33,763 bases of DNA, taken from Clostridia bacterium. Its GTDB lineage: Bacteria; Bacillota; Clostridia; Christensenellales; UBA1242. This document shows positions 1 to 8,986 of the stretch, in pieces (positions within the stretch are counted from its first letter, which is position 1; the number at the start of each line of letters is the position of its first letter). The translations under genes and the position numbers were made by a program. The stretch is from contig JAFXKG010000006.1 in NCBI GenBank assembly GCA_017531805.1, forward strand, positions 85,395-119,157, read 5' to 3'. Below the pieces are notes generated by a model. It was not told the DNA's origin and did no database searches. It saw nothing but the letters and a program-made list of their open reading frames with translations.

Positions 1-2320
1 AACTTTTGATGCATTAAGAAAAGACGGATTTGTGCGTGTTATGGTAAATGGCGAAGTTTATTCTCTTGATGATGCAATAAGTTTGGATAAAAATAAGCGT
101 CACGATATTTATGTTGTGGTAGATAGGCTTATTAAAAAAGAAGGCGTTGTTTCAAGACTGAGCGAGTCTATAAACAAATGTTTAGAGATGTCAGACGGTT
201 TGGTGATAATCAATACAAAGGACGAAAACAAACTATATAGTGTTAAATACAGCTGTGTAGATTGTGGCATATCTATACCTGACATCGAGCCAGCATTGTT
301 TAGTTTTAACAGTCAATCTGGTGCATGTCATAAATGTGGAGGTTTAGGTTATGTTATAAAAATTGGTGAAAGTGCAATCGTTAAAAATGACCAATTATCT
401 ATAAACGAAGGTGCATTGTCAGTTATGGGCTTTAACATAGACTCTACTGGTATCACAAAAAAAGCACTTATAAAACTTGGCAAAAAATACGGCTTTACTG
501 TTGATACACCGTATTGCCAAATATCAAAAGAAGGCAGAAATGCCTTGATTAATGGCGAAACGGGTGATAAAGAAATGATAGCACCAAATCTTCATCAATA
601 TTGTGTGCAAAAAGATATGCTATTTATGGGTATAATTCCAGATTTGTTGCGTCGTTTTCAAGAGTCACAAAGCGAGTATGTAAAAGAAGAAATTTACAAA
701 CTTATGAGCGAAGATATGTGTCCAGATTGTATGGGTAAAAGGCTTAATCCAAGTGCTTTGTCTATAAAAATTGCAGAAAAAAACATCGCAGAAGTATGCG
801 ATATGTCTATAATCAAATTATATACTTTTATAAGTGAATTAAAACTATCTAAAACTGACAAAATGATTGCAGAAAGTATCATAAAAGAGATTACTTCAAG
901 ATTGTCATTTTTAATCAATGTTGGTTTGACATATTTAACATTGTCTAGACGCGCTGGCACTTTGTCAGGTGGAGAGTCTCAACGCATACGACTTGCCACT
1001 CAAATAGGCAGTGGTTTAAGTGGTGTTTTATATATCCTTGACGAGCCAAGCATTGGTTTGCACCAAAGGGATAATGATAAACTTATTGAAACTCTTAAAA
1101 ATTTAAGAGATTTAGGCAATACACTTATTGTGGTAGAGCATGATGAAGATACAATACGCCAGGCAGATTATATTGTGGATATTGGTCCAAGGGCTGGCGT
1201 ACATGGTGGTGAAATTGTAGCTCAAGGCAGTGTAAAAGACCTTGAAGCATGCCCTAAATCAATCACTGGCAAATTTTTGTCGGGAGAACTTAAAATAGAA
1301 GTGCCAACAAAACGCAGAGAAATCAACAAAGGATATATACGATTGTTGGGTTGTAAAGAGCATAATATTGAAAACTTAGATGTAGCAATACCAAAAGGCG
1401 TTTTAACTTGCGTTACAGGCGTAAGTGGTAGTGGTAAATCAACTTTGGTTAATGATATTTTCTATCGTGCCATATTTAATACCTTAAATCGTAGAGACCA
1501 AGAACGCAATCATGACCATATTTTAGGTGTTGAAGATATAGATAAAGTTATTCAAATAGACCAAGCACCAATTGGCAGAACACCGCGTAGCAATCCCGCA
1601 ACATATTCAGGATTGTTCACAAAAATAAGAGAATTGTTTGCATCAACGCCGACAGCGAAAGAAAAAGGCTTTGATTTAGGCAAGTTTAGTTTTAATGTAT
1701 CAGGTGGCAGATGTGAAGCCTGTGCTGGAGACGGTGTAAAAAGACTTAGGATGTACTTTATGGCAGATGTTTATGTGCCTTGTGAAGTATGTAACGGCAA
1801 ACGATATTCAAGAGATGTTTTAGATGTAAAATATAAGGGTAAATCTATTTATGATGTTTTGGAAATGACCATTGACGAAGCATATGACTTTTTTGAAGCA
1901 ATCCCACAAATTAAAAGTAAGTTGCAAACTTTGGTTGATGTTGGTTTAGGTTATATAAAATTAGGGCAAAGCGCAACAACGCTTTCTGGTGGAGAAGCTC
2001 AAAGATTAAAACTGGCAACAGAACTTACTCGTCGTGATACTGGCAACACTATATATGTGCTTGACGAGCCAACAACTGGTTTGCATTTATATGATGTTAA
2101 AAAACTTGTTGATATTTTACAAAGACTTGTTGGTAATGGCAATACGGTTGTAGTTATTGAACATAATTTAGACATCGTCAAAACTGCTGACTATATCATT
2201 GATATGGGTCCAGAAGGTGGCGAAGGTGGCGGAAAGATAATTGCCACAGGCACACCAGAAGAAGTATGTAAAGTAAAAGGCAGTTATACAGGGATGTATT
2301 TAAAAAAGATGTTAAAGTAA
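1..2320 (+). CDS. uvrA: UvrABC excinuclease subunit A, 5'-truncated by the window edge
   Basis: UvrA is the DNA-damage recognition ATPase of nucleotide excision repair and works with UvrB and UvrC. The frame is open from base 2, and the residues before the GTG at 32 (LRKDGFVRV) continue the family sequence, so the gene starts outside the window. About 170-180 residues are missing, including the first Walker A. Visible parts are Cys-pair zinc elements (CVDC near 270-285, CHKC near 330, CPDC near 720), the first ABC signature LSGGESQR near 962 with Walker B ILDEPS, and the second Walker A GVSGSGKST near 1420. The UvrA zinc finger CEAC...CEVC lies at about 1710-1800, followed by the second signature LSGGEAQR near 1980 and Walker B VLDEPT. 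The last 9 bases overlap the convergent DUF4363 gene, and no terminator is visible between them. Confidence 0.97.
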   Translation, partial: TFDALRKDGFVRVMVNGEVYSLDDAISLDKNKRHDIYVVVDRLIKKEGVVSRLSESINKCLEMSDGLVIINTKDENKLYSVKYSCVDCGISIPDIEPALFSFNSQSGACHKCGGLGYVIKIGESAIVKNDQLSINEGALSVMGFNIDSTGITKKALIKLGKKYGFTVDTPYCQISKEGRNALINGETGDKEMIAPNLHQYCVQKDMLFMGIIPDLLRRFQESQSEYVKEEIYKLMSEDMCPDCMGKRLNPSALSIKIAEKNIAEVCDMSIIKLYTFISELKLSKTDKMIAESIIKEITSRLSFLINVGLTYLTLSRRAGTLSGGESQRIRLATQIGSGLSGVLYILDEPSIGLHQRDNDKLIETLKNLRDLGNTLIVVEHDEDTIRQADYIVDIGPRAGVHGGEIVAQGSVKDLEACPKSITGKFLSGELKIEVPTKRREINKGYIRLLGCKEHNIENLDVAIPKGVLTCVTGVSGSGKSTLVNDIFYRAIFNTLNRRDQERNHDHILGVEDIDKVIQIDQAPIGRTPRSNPATYSGLFTKIRELFASTPTAKEKGFDLGKFSFNVSGGRCEACAGDGVKRLRMYFMADVYVPCEVCNGKRYSRDVLDVKYKGKSIYDVLEMTIDEAYDFFEAIPQIKSKLQTLVDVGLGYIKLGQSATTLSGGEAQRLKLATELTRRDTGNTIYVLDEPTTGLHLYDVKKLVDILQRLVGNGNTVVVIEHNLDIVKTADYIIDMGPEGGEGGGKIIATGTPEEVCKVKGSYTGMYLKKMLK

Positions 2321-2698
2321 ATTTAACATATCAATGCCTATCACTTCTCTTAAACCTTCAAGATTGTAATGTAATAATCTAGAATATGTTACTGCATCGT
2401 CTTGACTTTCGTTTATGATTGAAGCATATAAATATTGTAAATAATCAGAGACAGGTTGCATGTCTTTTCTAGAAATGGATACACTTAATGTATCCATTTT
2501 TTCTGTCCAATAATCGTTAAGATTGATTATGCGTGATTGAATTTCTTCGTCAGTGATTGGTCGGTTTAAAAGGGCATCATAAATATATTCGCTTTCACTC
2601 TCCATGCGATTAAAAACTTTAATTGTATGTACGCTGTCCCAGATGCAAAGTCCAGTCACAGCCAAAAGTAAAATCAAAATAGGAATCCATGTTTTCAT
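2312..2698 (-). CDS. DUF4363 family membrane-anchored protein
   Basis: This is a 128-aa protein with one N-terminal membrane segment (about residues 4-20, IPILILLLAVTGLCIW). A mostly helical domain of about 100 residues follows, expected outside the membrane. The layout and the pairing with the upstream DUF421 gene match the DUF4363 family of clostridia and bacilli, whose function is unknown. The start codon overlaps the DUF421 stop (ATGA-type overlap at 2695-2698), so the two are probably translationally coupled and may work as a pair. The 3' end overlaps the convergent uvrA by 9 bases. Confidence 0.8.
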   Translation of the reverse strand: MKTWIPILILLLAVTGLCIWDSVHTIKVFNRMESESEYIYDALLNRPITDEEIQSRIINLNDYWTEKMDTLSVSISRKDMQPVSDYLQYLYASIINESQDDAVTYSRLLHYNLEGLREVIGIDMLNLL

Positions 2699-3447
2699 AG
2701 TTTTACCTCTGTGTTAATATTTTCTATCAGTTGAAAATTTTCACCTTTTAATTGATAATAAATTTTTCCATTTTTATCAATAGACAATATAATTAAATCT
2801 TTTATTGTGTTTATTTTTAAATAATTTAATATTTTATTAAATTTTTTATTATCCAACTTTAAATTTTTTAATTGTTGTTTTATTAGCTTGCCGTCAGAAA
2901 CAACAATGTGTGGAAGTTGGACTTCTGGATTGTTTGCGTTTACATCTTCTGCAGTTGCAGGTGCATTGGAACTTTTTGGTATAATGCTCATTTTACCGTT
3001 TGTCTCAATAATGGCATAATGGATTTGATCAAAAGCGTAATATCCGGCTTGCCTTATCATTTCCATTATATCATCAAGGTTCATGTTAAGGTCTTTAAGG
3101 GCCTTGTATACGATTCCTTCAGGACCAATCACAACAACAGGTTTGCCACTCATCAACTGCCTTATTTTAATGTTTTTTCTTGTAAGTAGTGTAATAAAAT
3201 AATGAATAATTACAAGTATCGCTAGTGGCAATATTCCGTTTAAAAGTGGTATGTTTGTGTCACTCATAGGCAAAGTTGCCAAATCTGCAATGATTAGTGT
3301 AATAACAACTTCATATGGTTGCATTTCTCCAATTTGGCGTTTGCCCATTAATCTTAAAAATACAAGGACTGTAATATAAATAATAAAAACTCTTAAAAAT
3401 ACTATAAACATATAATAATTATGTACATTAACAAAATTATTATTCAT
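2695..3447 (-). CDS. DUF421 (YetF-like) membrane protein
   Basis: This is a 250-aa protein with three N-terminal membrane segments (about residues 12-33, 45-60 and 66-88). The family motif LRLMGKRQIGEMQPYEVV lies at the first loop. A soluble domain follows, with the segment KPVVVIGPEGIVYKALKDLN and the MNLDDIMEMIRQAG helix typical of YetF/DUF421 proteins. A second small domain occupies about residues 195-245. Family members are linked to the envelope and in some bacilli to spores, but the biochemical role is not established. No clear Shine-Dalgarno precedes the chosen ATG, and an internal ATG at 3411 would still keep the first membrane segment. The gene is the first of a two-gene unit with DUF4363 and is separated from the upstream flippase gene by a terminator hairpin. 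Confidence 0.85.
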   Translation of the reverse strand: MNNNFVNVHNYYMFIVFLRVFIIYITVLVFLRLMGKRQIGEMQPYEVVITLIIADLATLPMSDTNIPLLNGILPLAILVIIHYFITLLTRKNIKIRQLMSGKPVVVIGPEGIVYKALKDLNMNLDDIMEMIRQAGYYAFDQIHYAIIETNGKMSIIPKSSNAPATAEDVNANNPEVQLPHIVVSDGKLIKQQLKNLKLDNKKFNKILNYLKINTIKDLIILSIDKNGKIYYQLKGENFQLIENINTEVKL

Positions 3448-3491
3448 TTATTAAATTTCATTTAAAATTAAAAAATATTTAAAATAAATAA

Positions 3492-3517
3492 AAAAATTGC
3501 ATTTATTTGCAATTTTT
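3492..3517 (-). terminator. Intrinsic terminator of the flippase gene
   Basis: Perfect 10-bp inverted repeat (aaaaattgca / tgcaattttt) with a 6-nt loop. On the minus strand a T-rich stretch follows. It overlaps the stop codon of the flippase gene and separates it from DUF421/DUF4363. Confidence 0.75.
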
Positions 3518-5024
3518 ATATATTTTTCTTTTTCTTTTTTATAATATTTAAAAATTCACTAATATCATATAAATTAAATATTTTAATCATAATTAATGTT
3601 GCAACTATGCTGATAGTTCCGCCAATTAAACCAGCAAAGAAATTATTGAAAATATAAAGCATTATGTTTGAGACAAAATGTCCAAGCAGACTTGCAGGAA
3701 TTGTAACTAAAGTATAACGCATAGTAAGACCGACTAAATTATAATTAAAGTGTGGTACAGTTTGCTTTATTTTTCTGATGTTTAGCAAAGTTATAATTGT
3801 CATAGAAAGGAAGAAAGAAATCACAACAGAATTTATGCCAACCAAAGGGGTAAACACAACAAGAGAAGCAAGCAAAACTGCTGAACCTAACAGGTAATTT
3901 ATAAAGGACTTTGTTTCCATGTTAAGTGCGTTTAAAATGCTACCTGACAAATTACACAAAGTTATTGGCAACACGCACACTGCAGAAATTTGCAACAACA
4001 TACCTGCCATAACATTGTCGTATAGCACTATACCAATTAAATCTCCTACAGAAAGATACAGTGGCACAAACATCATACTAATAAATATTGATACTTGCAA
4101 AGATTTTGTAATGTTTTGGTTTATAGTATCGTAATCATTTTTGCTCATCATAGAACTTATTGAAGGTATCAAAACCATACTTATACTACCAATGACTGTC
4201 ATAGGTACAAATAACATAGGGAAAGTCATGCCCATAACAATACCCAAACTTGCAACCGCCTGACTTTTGCTATAGCCAGACACAACCAACATAGTAGGGA
4301 TAATTAATGTAGTAAGCGGTTGGACCATAGAATTTGCAACTCTAACACCAGTTACAGGTAAGGCACTATTAATCACATTTTTATACTCACCTTTTTTAAA
4401 TGATAATCGACCTTTTTTAAAGTAAATTACAACTGCTAAAATTGCAGAAACTAAACAAGTTATATTAAAGGCTATTGCGGAGTTTTTTGTTGCCACAAAA
4501 CAGTCTGTAACACTATAAAGCATTATAAAGGTCAAAGCAAATCGTATAATTTGTTCAACCAATTCAGTTAAACCACAATTAAAATAATCATTTTGTCCCC
4601 AAAGTGCGCCTCTAAACACTGCGTAAATTGCACTAAATATTATAGAAGGCACCATAATTATCAATATTTCAACAGCACGATTGTCTGTTAAAACAAAATT
4701 CCACATATGTTTAAGAGTTATTACTATAAGCGAGCAAGAAAAAGCAACCACCAATCCGACAACAAATGCAGATGCTACAACCTTGTTACGCTTATGTATT
4801 TGGTTGTTTGATTCGTATTTAGACACAAGTTTTGCGGTAGTAAGTGGTATACCACTTGAAATTAAAGTCATAAAAATACCAAGTATTGAACTTGCCATTT
4901 GATAAAGACCTAAACCTTCTGCGCCAAGTTTGCGTGATATAAATATCCTAAAACAAAAACCCAACGCTCTTGTCAAAACTGAAAAAACTGTAACTATTGC
5001 AACTGCTTTAAAAATAGATTTCAT
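3516..5024 (-). CDS. SpoVB/MurJ-like polysaccharide flippase (MOP superfamily)
   Basis: This 502-aa polytopic membrane protein has about 14 hydrophobic segments along its whole length. The N-terminus (LTRALGFCFRIFISRKLGAE, then GLGLYQMASS) is the typical start of the SpoVB/polysaccharide-biosynthesis flippase family. Members move lipid-linked cell-wall or polysaccharide precursors across the membrane, and SpoVB itself is needed for the spore cortex in Bacillus. Sequence alone cannot decide between a sporulation flippase, a lipid II flippase and a polysaccharide flippase. The start is supported by AAGGA seven bases upstream. The gene is transcribed away from the LysM gene that begins in the same gap, which suggests a shared envelope role (inference). 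Confidence 0.85.
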   Translation of the reverse strand: MKSIFKAVAIVTVFSVLTRALGFCFRIFISRKLGAEGLGLYQMASSILGIFMTLISSGIPLTTAKLVSKYESNNQIHKRNKVVASAFVVGLVVAFSCSLIVITLKHMWNFVLTDNRAVEILIIMVPSIIFSAIYAVFRGALWGQNDYFNCGLTELVEQIIRFALTFIMLYSVTDCFVATKNSAIAFNITCLVSAILAVVIYFKKGRLSFKKGEYKNVINSALPVTGVRVANSMVQPLTTLIIPTMLVVSGYSKSQAVASLGIVMGMTFPMLFVPMTVIGSISMVLIPSISSMMSKNDYDTINQNITKSLQVSIFISMMFVPLYLSVGDLIGIVLYDNVMAGMLLQISAVCVLPITLCNLSGSILNALNMETKSFINYLLGSAVLLASLVVFTPLVGINSVVISFFLSMTIITLLNIRKIKQTVPHFNYNLVGLTMRYTLVTIPASLLGHFVSNIMLYIFNNFFAGLIGGTISIVATLIMIKIFNLYDISEFLNIIKKKKKNI

Positions 5025-5107
5025 ACTTGTCCTTATGTAATATATAATTTAAGTCGAAAAAATATGAAAAATGTGAAACAAATTTGTTTTGTTGCATAAT
5101 AAGAAAT

Positions 5108-5413
5108 ATGGAAATAAAAATGGCAAAATCTTTTTACATCCGCGTAAAACAGGGTGATACTTTAAACAAAATTTATCAAAAATATAACACCTGCAAACAA
5201 AATATCGTAAGAAACAATCCGGAAATTGATTTATATTGTGGAGAACTGATTAAAATAAAAACAAATGACTATATTTCATACATTGTTAAACCGACAGAAA
5301 CATTAGATAAAATTTGCGATAAATTCAACATAGAAAAAGACAAATTGATACAACAAAACGATTTAAAAGATACAAAACTATTTATAGGACAGCAATTAAA
5401 AATTTTCAAATAA
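5108..5413 (+). CDS. Small protein with two LysM domains and no signal peptide
   Basis: The protein is about 101 aa and consists of two LysM modules: FYIRVKQGDTLNKIYQKY to ELIKIK, and YIVKPTETLDKICDKF to GQQLKIF. LysM binds peptidoglycan or chitin-like glycans. No signal peptide or membrane segment is visible. The protein may therefore be used in the cytoplasm or mother cell, as for spore-coat LysM proteins, or be exported by another route; both are inferences. The start is uncertain. ATG 5108 and ATG 5120 are both plausible with weak ribosome sites, and a TTG at 5084 adds residues that do not look like LysM. The gene is followed by a bidirectional terminator shared with the convergent 1015-aa protein gene. 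Confidence 0.8.
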   Translation: MEIKMAKSFYIRVKQGDTLNKIYQKYNTCKQNIVRNNPEIDLYCGELIKIKTNDYISYIVKPTETLDKICDKFNIEKDKLIQQNDLKDTKLFIGQQLKIFK

Positions 5414-5443
5414 AACCATGTATTTTTTATATGTTGGATATCA

Positions 5444-5468
5444 AAAAAGACGCTTAAAGCGTCTTTTT
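5444..5468. terminator. Bidirectional intrinsic terminator
   Basis: Inverted repeat aaaaagacgctt / aagcgtcttttt with a minimal loop. A and T tracts on the two sides let it serve both the LysM gene (+) and the 1015-aa protein gene (-), whose stop codon begins at 5474-5472. Confidence 0.9.
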
Positions 5469-5471
5469 AAA

Positions 5472-8400
5472 TTATTCTTCTTGTTGAGAATTTTGGCTTG
5501 GTTGATTTGCCAATTTTTTCATCAAACTATTGAAATATGCATCAGTATTTACATATTTAATTTCTGCTTCTATAGCATTGATGTTTACACCAATACTAGA
5601 AGACATTTTTTGAGATTTACGCATTTCTTTTTCAAGTTTTTTGATATCAGCAGGATTTGCGCGTTTGATTTTCATTTCTCTTAATTTTGTTAAATCTTGC
5701 TTATATTCTTCTTCATATTTAATGCGTTCTGCATGCAATGTTTCTAAATCTTTGTTTAATTCACGCAATTTTTCTTCTCTAACTGTTGTTGCTTTTCTTG
5801 TATAAACTTGTTTAGAAACTGTGCGGTTTCTGTCATAAGAATTTTTTGTCTTCTTAACTGGCTTTTTCCATTTAATTCTTCTAACCATAACGCCTACGAT
5901 TGTTATGATAATAGCAAGCGTAAACATAGAGCCAGAGATAACATACCACCAGTTGATGTCTTTAAAGTTTGTTGTTTCTGTTGGTGTTTCTACAGGTGTT
6001 TCTTCAGGAGTAGCAACTGCAGTTGTTTTTAAAATTTTAGAATATTCATTTGCTGTTGCTTTGTTGAAAGTATCTTCATTTATTTCTGTAAATGAGATTT
6101 TACCAAAGAAGGCATCACCAGAAACTTTACAATCTTCACTGCCTAGTAATAATTCAAGATAAGTTGTTGTATCATTGTCTGGACAAACATAGAAATTGTA
6201 TGTTGTCCAAGTGTTGTTTGATTGTATGTTTGTAAATGTTTCGTCAAAGCTAGATAATTTGATGCCTGCACCAAAACTAGTGCCGTTACCATTTATGATT
6301 TGTAGGTATTGAGTGTAAACAGATACACTAACTTTATAATAACTATTTTTTGCTAATTTGTATCCTAAAATTGAATTAACTTTAGAATACGAATCGTTCA
6401 TTGCACTTATGCCAATTACATGAGATTCTCCAATAGCTGTAAATGTTTCGATTTCTTTGTAAGGACCATATTCAACATCAACAACGCCAAATGTTACATT
6501 GTCGCCAGTTGATTCAAACAACATTGGAGTAGCAAAGTCATTATTGTCTTTTGTAAGAAGTATGTTTGTTAAATCAACTTTAGAAACCAAATTAGAGTCA
6601 GTTGCAGATATTGCGTTGAATTGTTCTTCTGTAGGTTGGCTGTAATAGTCAAATCTTGCATTGTCTACATATGCATACGCCCAAGAAGAGCTGTCAAGAA
6701 TGATTTTTAATGATACATCTAATGCTGCGTAACCAGCTTTTATATACATTTCAACTTGTGCCCAGTCTCCATTTGTATCCACAGTTTTAGAAGATAAAAC
6801 GATTTCTTTACCTTCAACAGTTGCTACAAGAGAAAGAGTTACAGGTGAGTTTTGTGTATTGATAGATGTTTCAAACTTATGGATAGATTTTGCAGATAAA
6901 TTTTTGCTTGTGCTCTTATAACTTAACACGTCAGCTTGAGTGTTGTGCATCATAAGGATGTTGTTGTTGATTTTTGTGCCACCATTTCTAGTATCCATAG
7001 GATTTGTAAGATTTTTAAATCCAGATAACTTAGCAAATTCGGTGCTAGAAGTATTTACAATACCATAATGTTGAGTGTGTTCACCAGTTTCAACACTCCA
7101 ACCATTTGCACTTGCAGGATATTGTTTGTTTTGATCGTTAGCAGAAATTATATCAAACTTTCCGTTATCTAAAGCAGTTGAACTGCCTGTAAGCTTGTAG
7201 TCTGTAGAAAAGTCAATTTTTTCTACTTCAGCGCCTGCGCTTGCTGCGGAATAAGCGCTTGTAGTGATTCTTGAAATTTCTACCGAACTTATATAAAGTG
7301 AACCAGTAGCCTTTTCTGAATCAGAGCCTAAAGATGCAACTAATTTAAAACTAGCACTTTCTTCTGGACTTGTTGTAACATAAAATGAATATTGTTTAAA
7401 ACCATTTGTAATGCTGTCTTTAGAAGTTGTACTTGCAGATATTGTTAAAGTTTTTTCAACTGCAGTTTCGTCTTCGTCAACAATTTGAACAAGACCTATT
7501 GTAGCTTTTCCGTTAAGATCTTCAGCTTTTGCATTGACAGTGATATTGTATACACCATTTTGTTCTAAAGTTAAATATTCTGATTTTACGACATTAGTAA
7601 TATGTGGGTCATTTGCATCAACTTCAGTGTAAGCAAACTCTGTGCTTTCAAAATTGATAAATGAAGGTTGAGTATTTGTAATCTTCAAAGCGTTTGAGTG
7701 ATATCCGTCAGTATGAGCCAAATCATATTTAATTGAACTGGCACCGTTTGAGTCACTAAACACATCTTTTAATTTAATGCTTGTATAATCTTGCAATACA
7801 TTTTTTCTGTTGTTGATTACTTTATATTCGGTTGAAGTCAATTCTTCAGTAGTAAGACGATTAAATTCATTTTCGTTAATCTTTAGGGTATTGATGTTGT
7901 CAAACATTGCAACACCTTGAGATTTTAAATACATACCGAGTTTTAAGTTTTCGCTATCAACATTGTCGTTTTTAATGAAGAAATAATAAGAAGTCCAACG
8001 ATTATTAGATACTATATTTGTAAAAGTTGAAAATTCTTCTTCTCCGTCAGACAACACTAGGTTGGCGATACCACCTTCAGCAGTGTAAACATCAACAGAT
8101 ATAAGATAAGTGCCACCAGCATCAAGAGAAATGTTGCCTGAAGTAGTGTAACCTAAATCAGTTGGTTTTTTAGAACTATCAATCATCAAAACATAATTGT
8201 CGTATAAAGTTCCTCTATCAAGATTGCTAAATCTTTTTGCATATTTTTCATCTTCTACATTAATTACGCCAGAATCAACATTTGAGTCACTGTTGGATAT
8301 AGTATATTCTTTAGGCTCAAAAGGATAGGTTGATTTTGGATTTAAACTAAAGTTGTTGTTTGCAAGAGTTAGTGGTTCAGAGTCTGCTTCACTAACAACT

Positions 8401-8519
8401 GTAGCAAAAACAACATTTTTGTTCTTTTTAAAAGATATCAAGCCAAAATTGGCAACAATGGCAAGTAAAAATGCCACTACATAACATAATAAATTTTTGA
8501 TTTTTGTGTTTGTTTTCAT
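5472..8519 (-). CDS. Large membrane protein with four jelly-roll/CBM-like modules and a cytoplasmic coiled coil
   Basis: The 1015-aa protein is of unknown function. An N-terminal hydrophobic segment (about residues 9-30) is a signal peptide or anchor. An extracellular part follows with four related beta-rich modules, centred near residues 115-235, 290-425, 530-645 and 690-840. Modules 1 and 4 are visibly homologous: TFTNIVSNNRWTSYYFFI against TFTNIQSNNTWTTYNFYV, each ending in an N-E-[ND]-x-F-N motif. The pattern resembles carbohydrate-binding or discoidin-like beta sandwiches. A second membrane segment lies at about 857-880 (WWYVISGSMFTLAIIITIVG). A 134-residue basic, coiled-coil tail follows (EEKLRELNKDLETLHAERIK and further) and should be cytoplasmic. 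No LPXTG motif or enzyme motif is seen. The start has a GAGG ribosome site, and a good promoter lies upstream. It may sense or hold the wall and link it to an internal scaffold (inference). Confidence 0.75.
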   Translation of the reverse strand: MKTNTKIKNLLCYVVAFLLAIVANFGLISFKKNKNVVFATVVSEADSEPLTLANNNFSLNPKSTYPFEPKEYTISNSDSNVDSGVINVEDEKYAKRFSNLDRGTLYDNYVLMIDSSKKPTDLGYTTSGNISLDAGGTYLISVDVYTAEGGIANLVLSDGEEEFSTFTNIVSNNRWTSYYFFIKNDNVDSENLKLGMYLKSQGVAMFDNINTLKINENEFNRLTTEELTSTEYKVINNRKNVLQDYTSIKLKDVFSDSNGASSIKYDLAHTDGYHSNALKITNTQPSFINFESTEFAYTEVDANDPHITNVVKSEYLTLEQNGVYNITVNAKAEDLNGKATIGLVQIVDEDETAVEKTLTISASTTSKDSITNGFKQYSFYVTTSPEESASFKLVASLGSDSEKATGSLYISSVEISRITTSAYSAASAGAEVEKIDFSTDYKLTGSSTALDNGKFDIISANDQNKQYPASANGWSVETGEHTQHYGIVNTSSTEFAKLSGFKNLTNPMDTRNGGTKINNNILMMHNTQADVLSYKSTSKNLSAKSIHKFETSINTQNSPVTLSLVATVEGKEIVLSSKTVDTNGDWAQVEMYIKAGYAALDVSLKIILDSSSWAYAYVDNARFDYYSQPTEEQFNAISATDSNLVSKVDLTNILLTKDNNDFATPMLFESTGDNVTFGVVDVEYGPYKEIETFTAIGESHVIGISAMNDSYSKVNSILGYKLAKNSYYKVSVSVYTQYLQIINGNGTSFGAGIKLSSFDETFTNIQSNNTWTTYNFYVCPDNDTTTYLELLLGSEDCKVSGDAFFGKISFTEINEDTFNKATANEYSKILKTTAVATPEETPVETPTETTNFKDINWWYVISGSMFTLAIIITIVGVMVRRIKWKKPVKKTKNSYDRNRTVSKQVYTRKATTVREEKLRELNKDLETLHAERIKYEEEYKQDLTKLREMKIKRANPADIKKLEKEMRKSQKMSSSIGVNINAIEAEIKYVNTDAYFNSLMKKLANQPSQNSQQEE

Positions 8520-8555
8520 TGTAACCTCGTATTAATTATTGCTTTAAACTAATTT

Positions 8556-8584
8556 ATTATAATATAAACTTTAAAAAAAGGCAA
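8556..8584 (-). promoter_or_regulatory. Sigma-A-type promoter of the 1015-aa protein gene
   Basis: On the minus strand TTGCCT (8584-8579), a 17-bp spacer and a perfect TATAAT (8561-8556) precede the start codon at 8519 by a short leader. A rightward promoter for the TauE pair (TTGCTT at 8539-8544, 18 bp, TATAAA at 8563-8568) may overlap the same bases; that one is weaker. Confidence 0.7.
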
Positions 8585-8592
8585 ATAAAATC

Positions 8593-8979
8593 ATGCCAAT
8601 AGCACACAATAAAATCATGAAAAAAGTAAAAAAATTGCATGTGGTTTTGTTTGGAGCCTTAATTGGTATAATCAATGGCTTTTTTGGTGGCGGTGGTGGT
8701 ATGGTTGTTGTTCCGCTTTTAACAAATCTTTTTGGATTGGAACAAAAAAAAGCGCAGGCAACTGCATTGTTTGTTATCTTGCCAATAAGTATAGTAAGTG
8801 CAATAGTTTATTTATGTTATAACTCTGTTGATTTCAAAACAGGCTGGCCTGTGTTATTAGGCATTGTTGCAGGTGGTGTGGTTGGTGCAAAAGTTTTAAA
8901 TAAACTTAACAACAAGATTGTGCATGGTATTTTTATATTTTTTATGCTTTTAGGCGGAATAGGGATGTTGATATGGTAG
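8593..8979 (+). CDS. TauE/SafE (TSUP) family transporter, N-terminal-half protein
   Basis: This 128-aa protein has about four membrane segments and the family glycine motif GFFGGGGGMVVVPLL near residues 29-43. TSUP proteins export sulfite, sulfonates or other small organosulfur anions and normally have eight segments made of two homologous halves. Here one half is encoded alone, and the other half follows in the next gene seven bases downstream. The start at 8593 has AAAGG about eleven bases upstream, and an internal ATG at 8617 has no ribosome site. The substrate cannot be told from the sequence. Confidence 0.8.
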   Translation: MPIAHNKIMKKVKKLHVVLFGALIGIINGFFGGGGGMVVVPLLTNLFGLEQKKAQATALFVILPISIVSAIVYLCYNSVDFKTGWPVLLGIVAGGVVGAKVLNKLNNKIVHGIFIFFMLLGGIGMLIW

Positions 8980-8986
8980 GTGTATT

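Noticed and set aside
2312..2320. The uvrA/DUF4363 3' overlap as a possible regulatory device
   Set aside because: A nine-base convergent overlap is common in compact genomes, and no structure supports a special role.
5084..5107. TTG start for the LysM protein
   Set aside because: The added residues are not LysM-like and lie in the likely promoter; the downstream ATGs are better.
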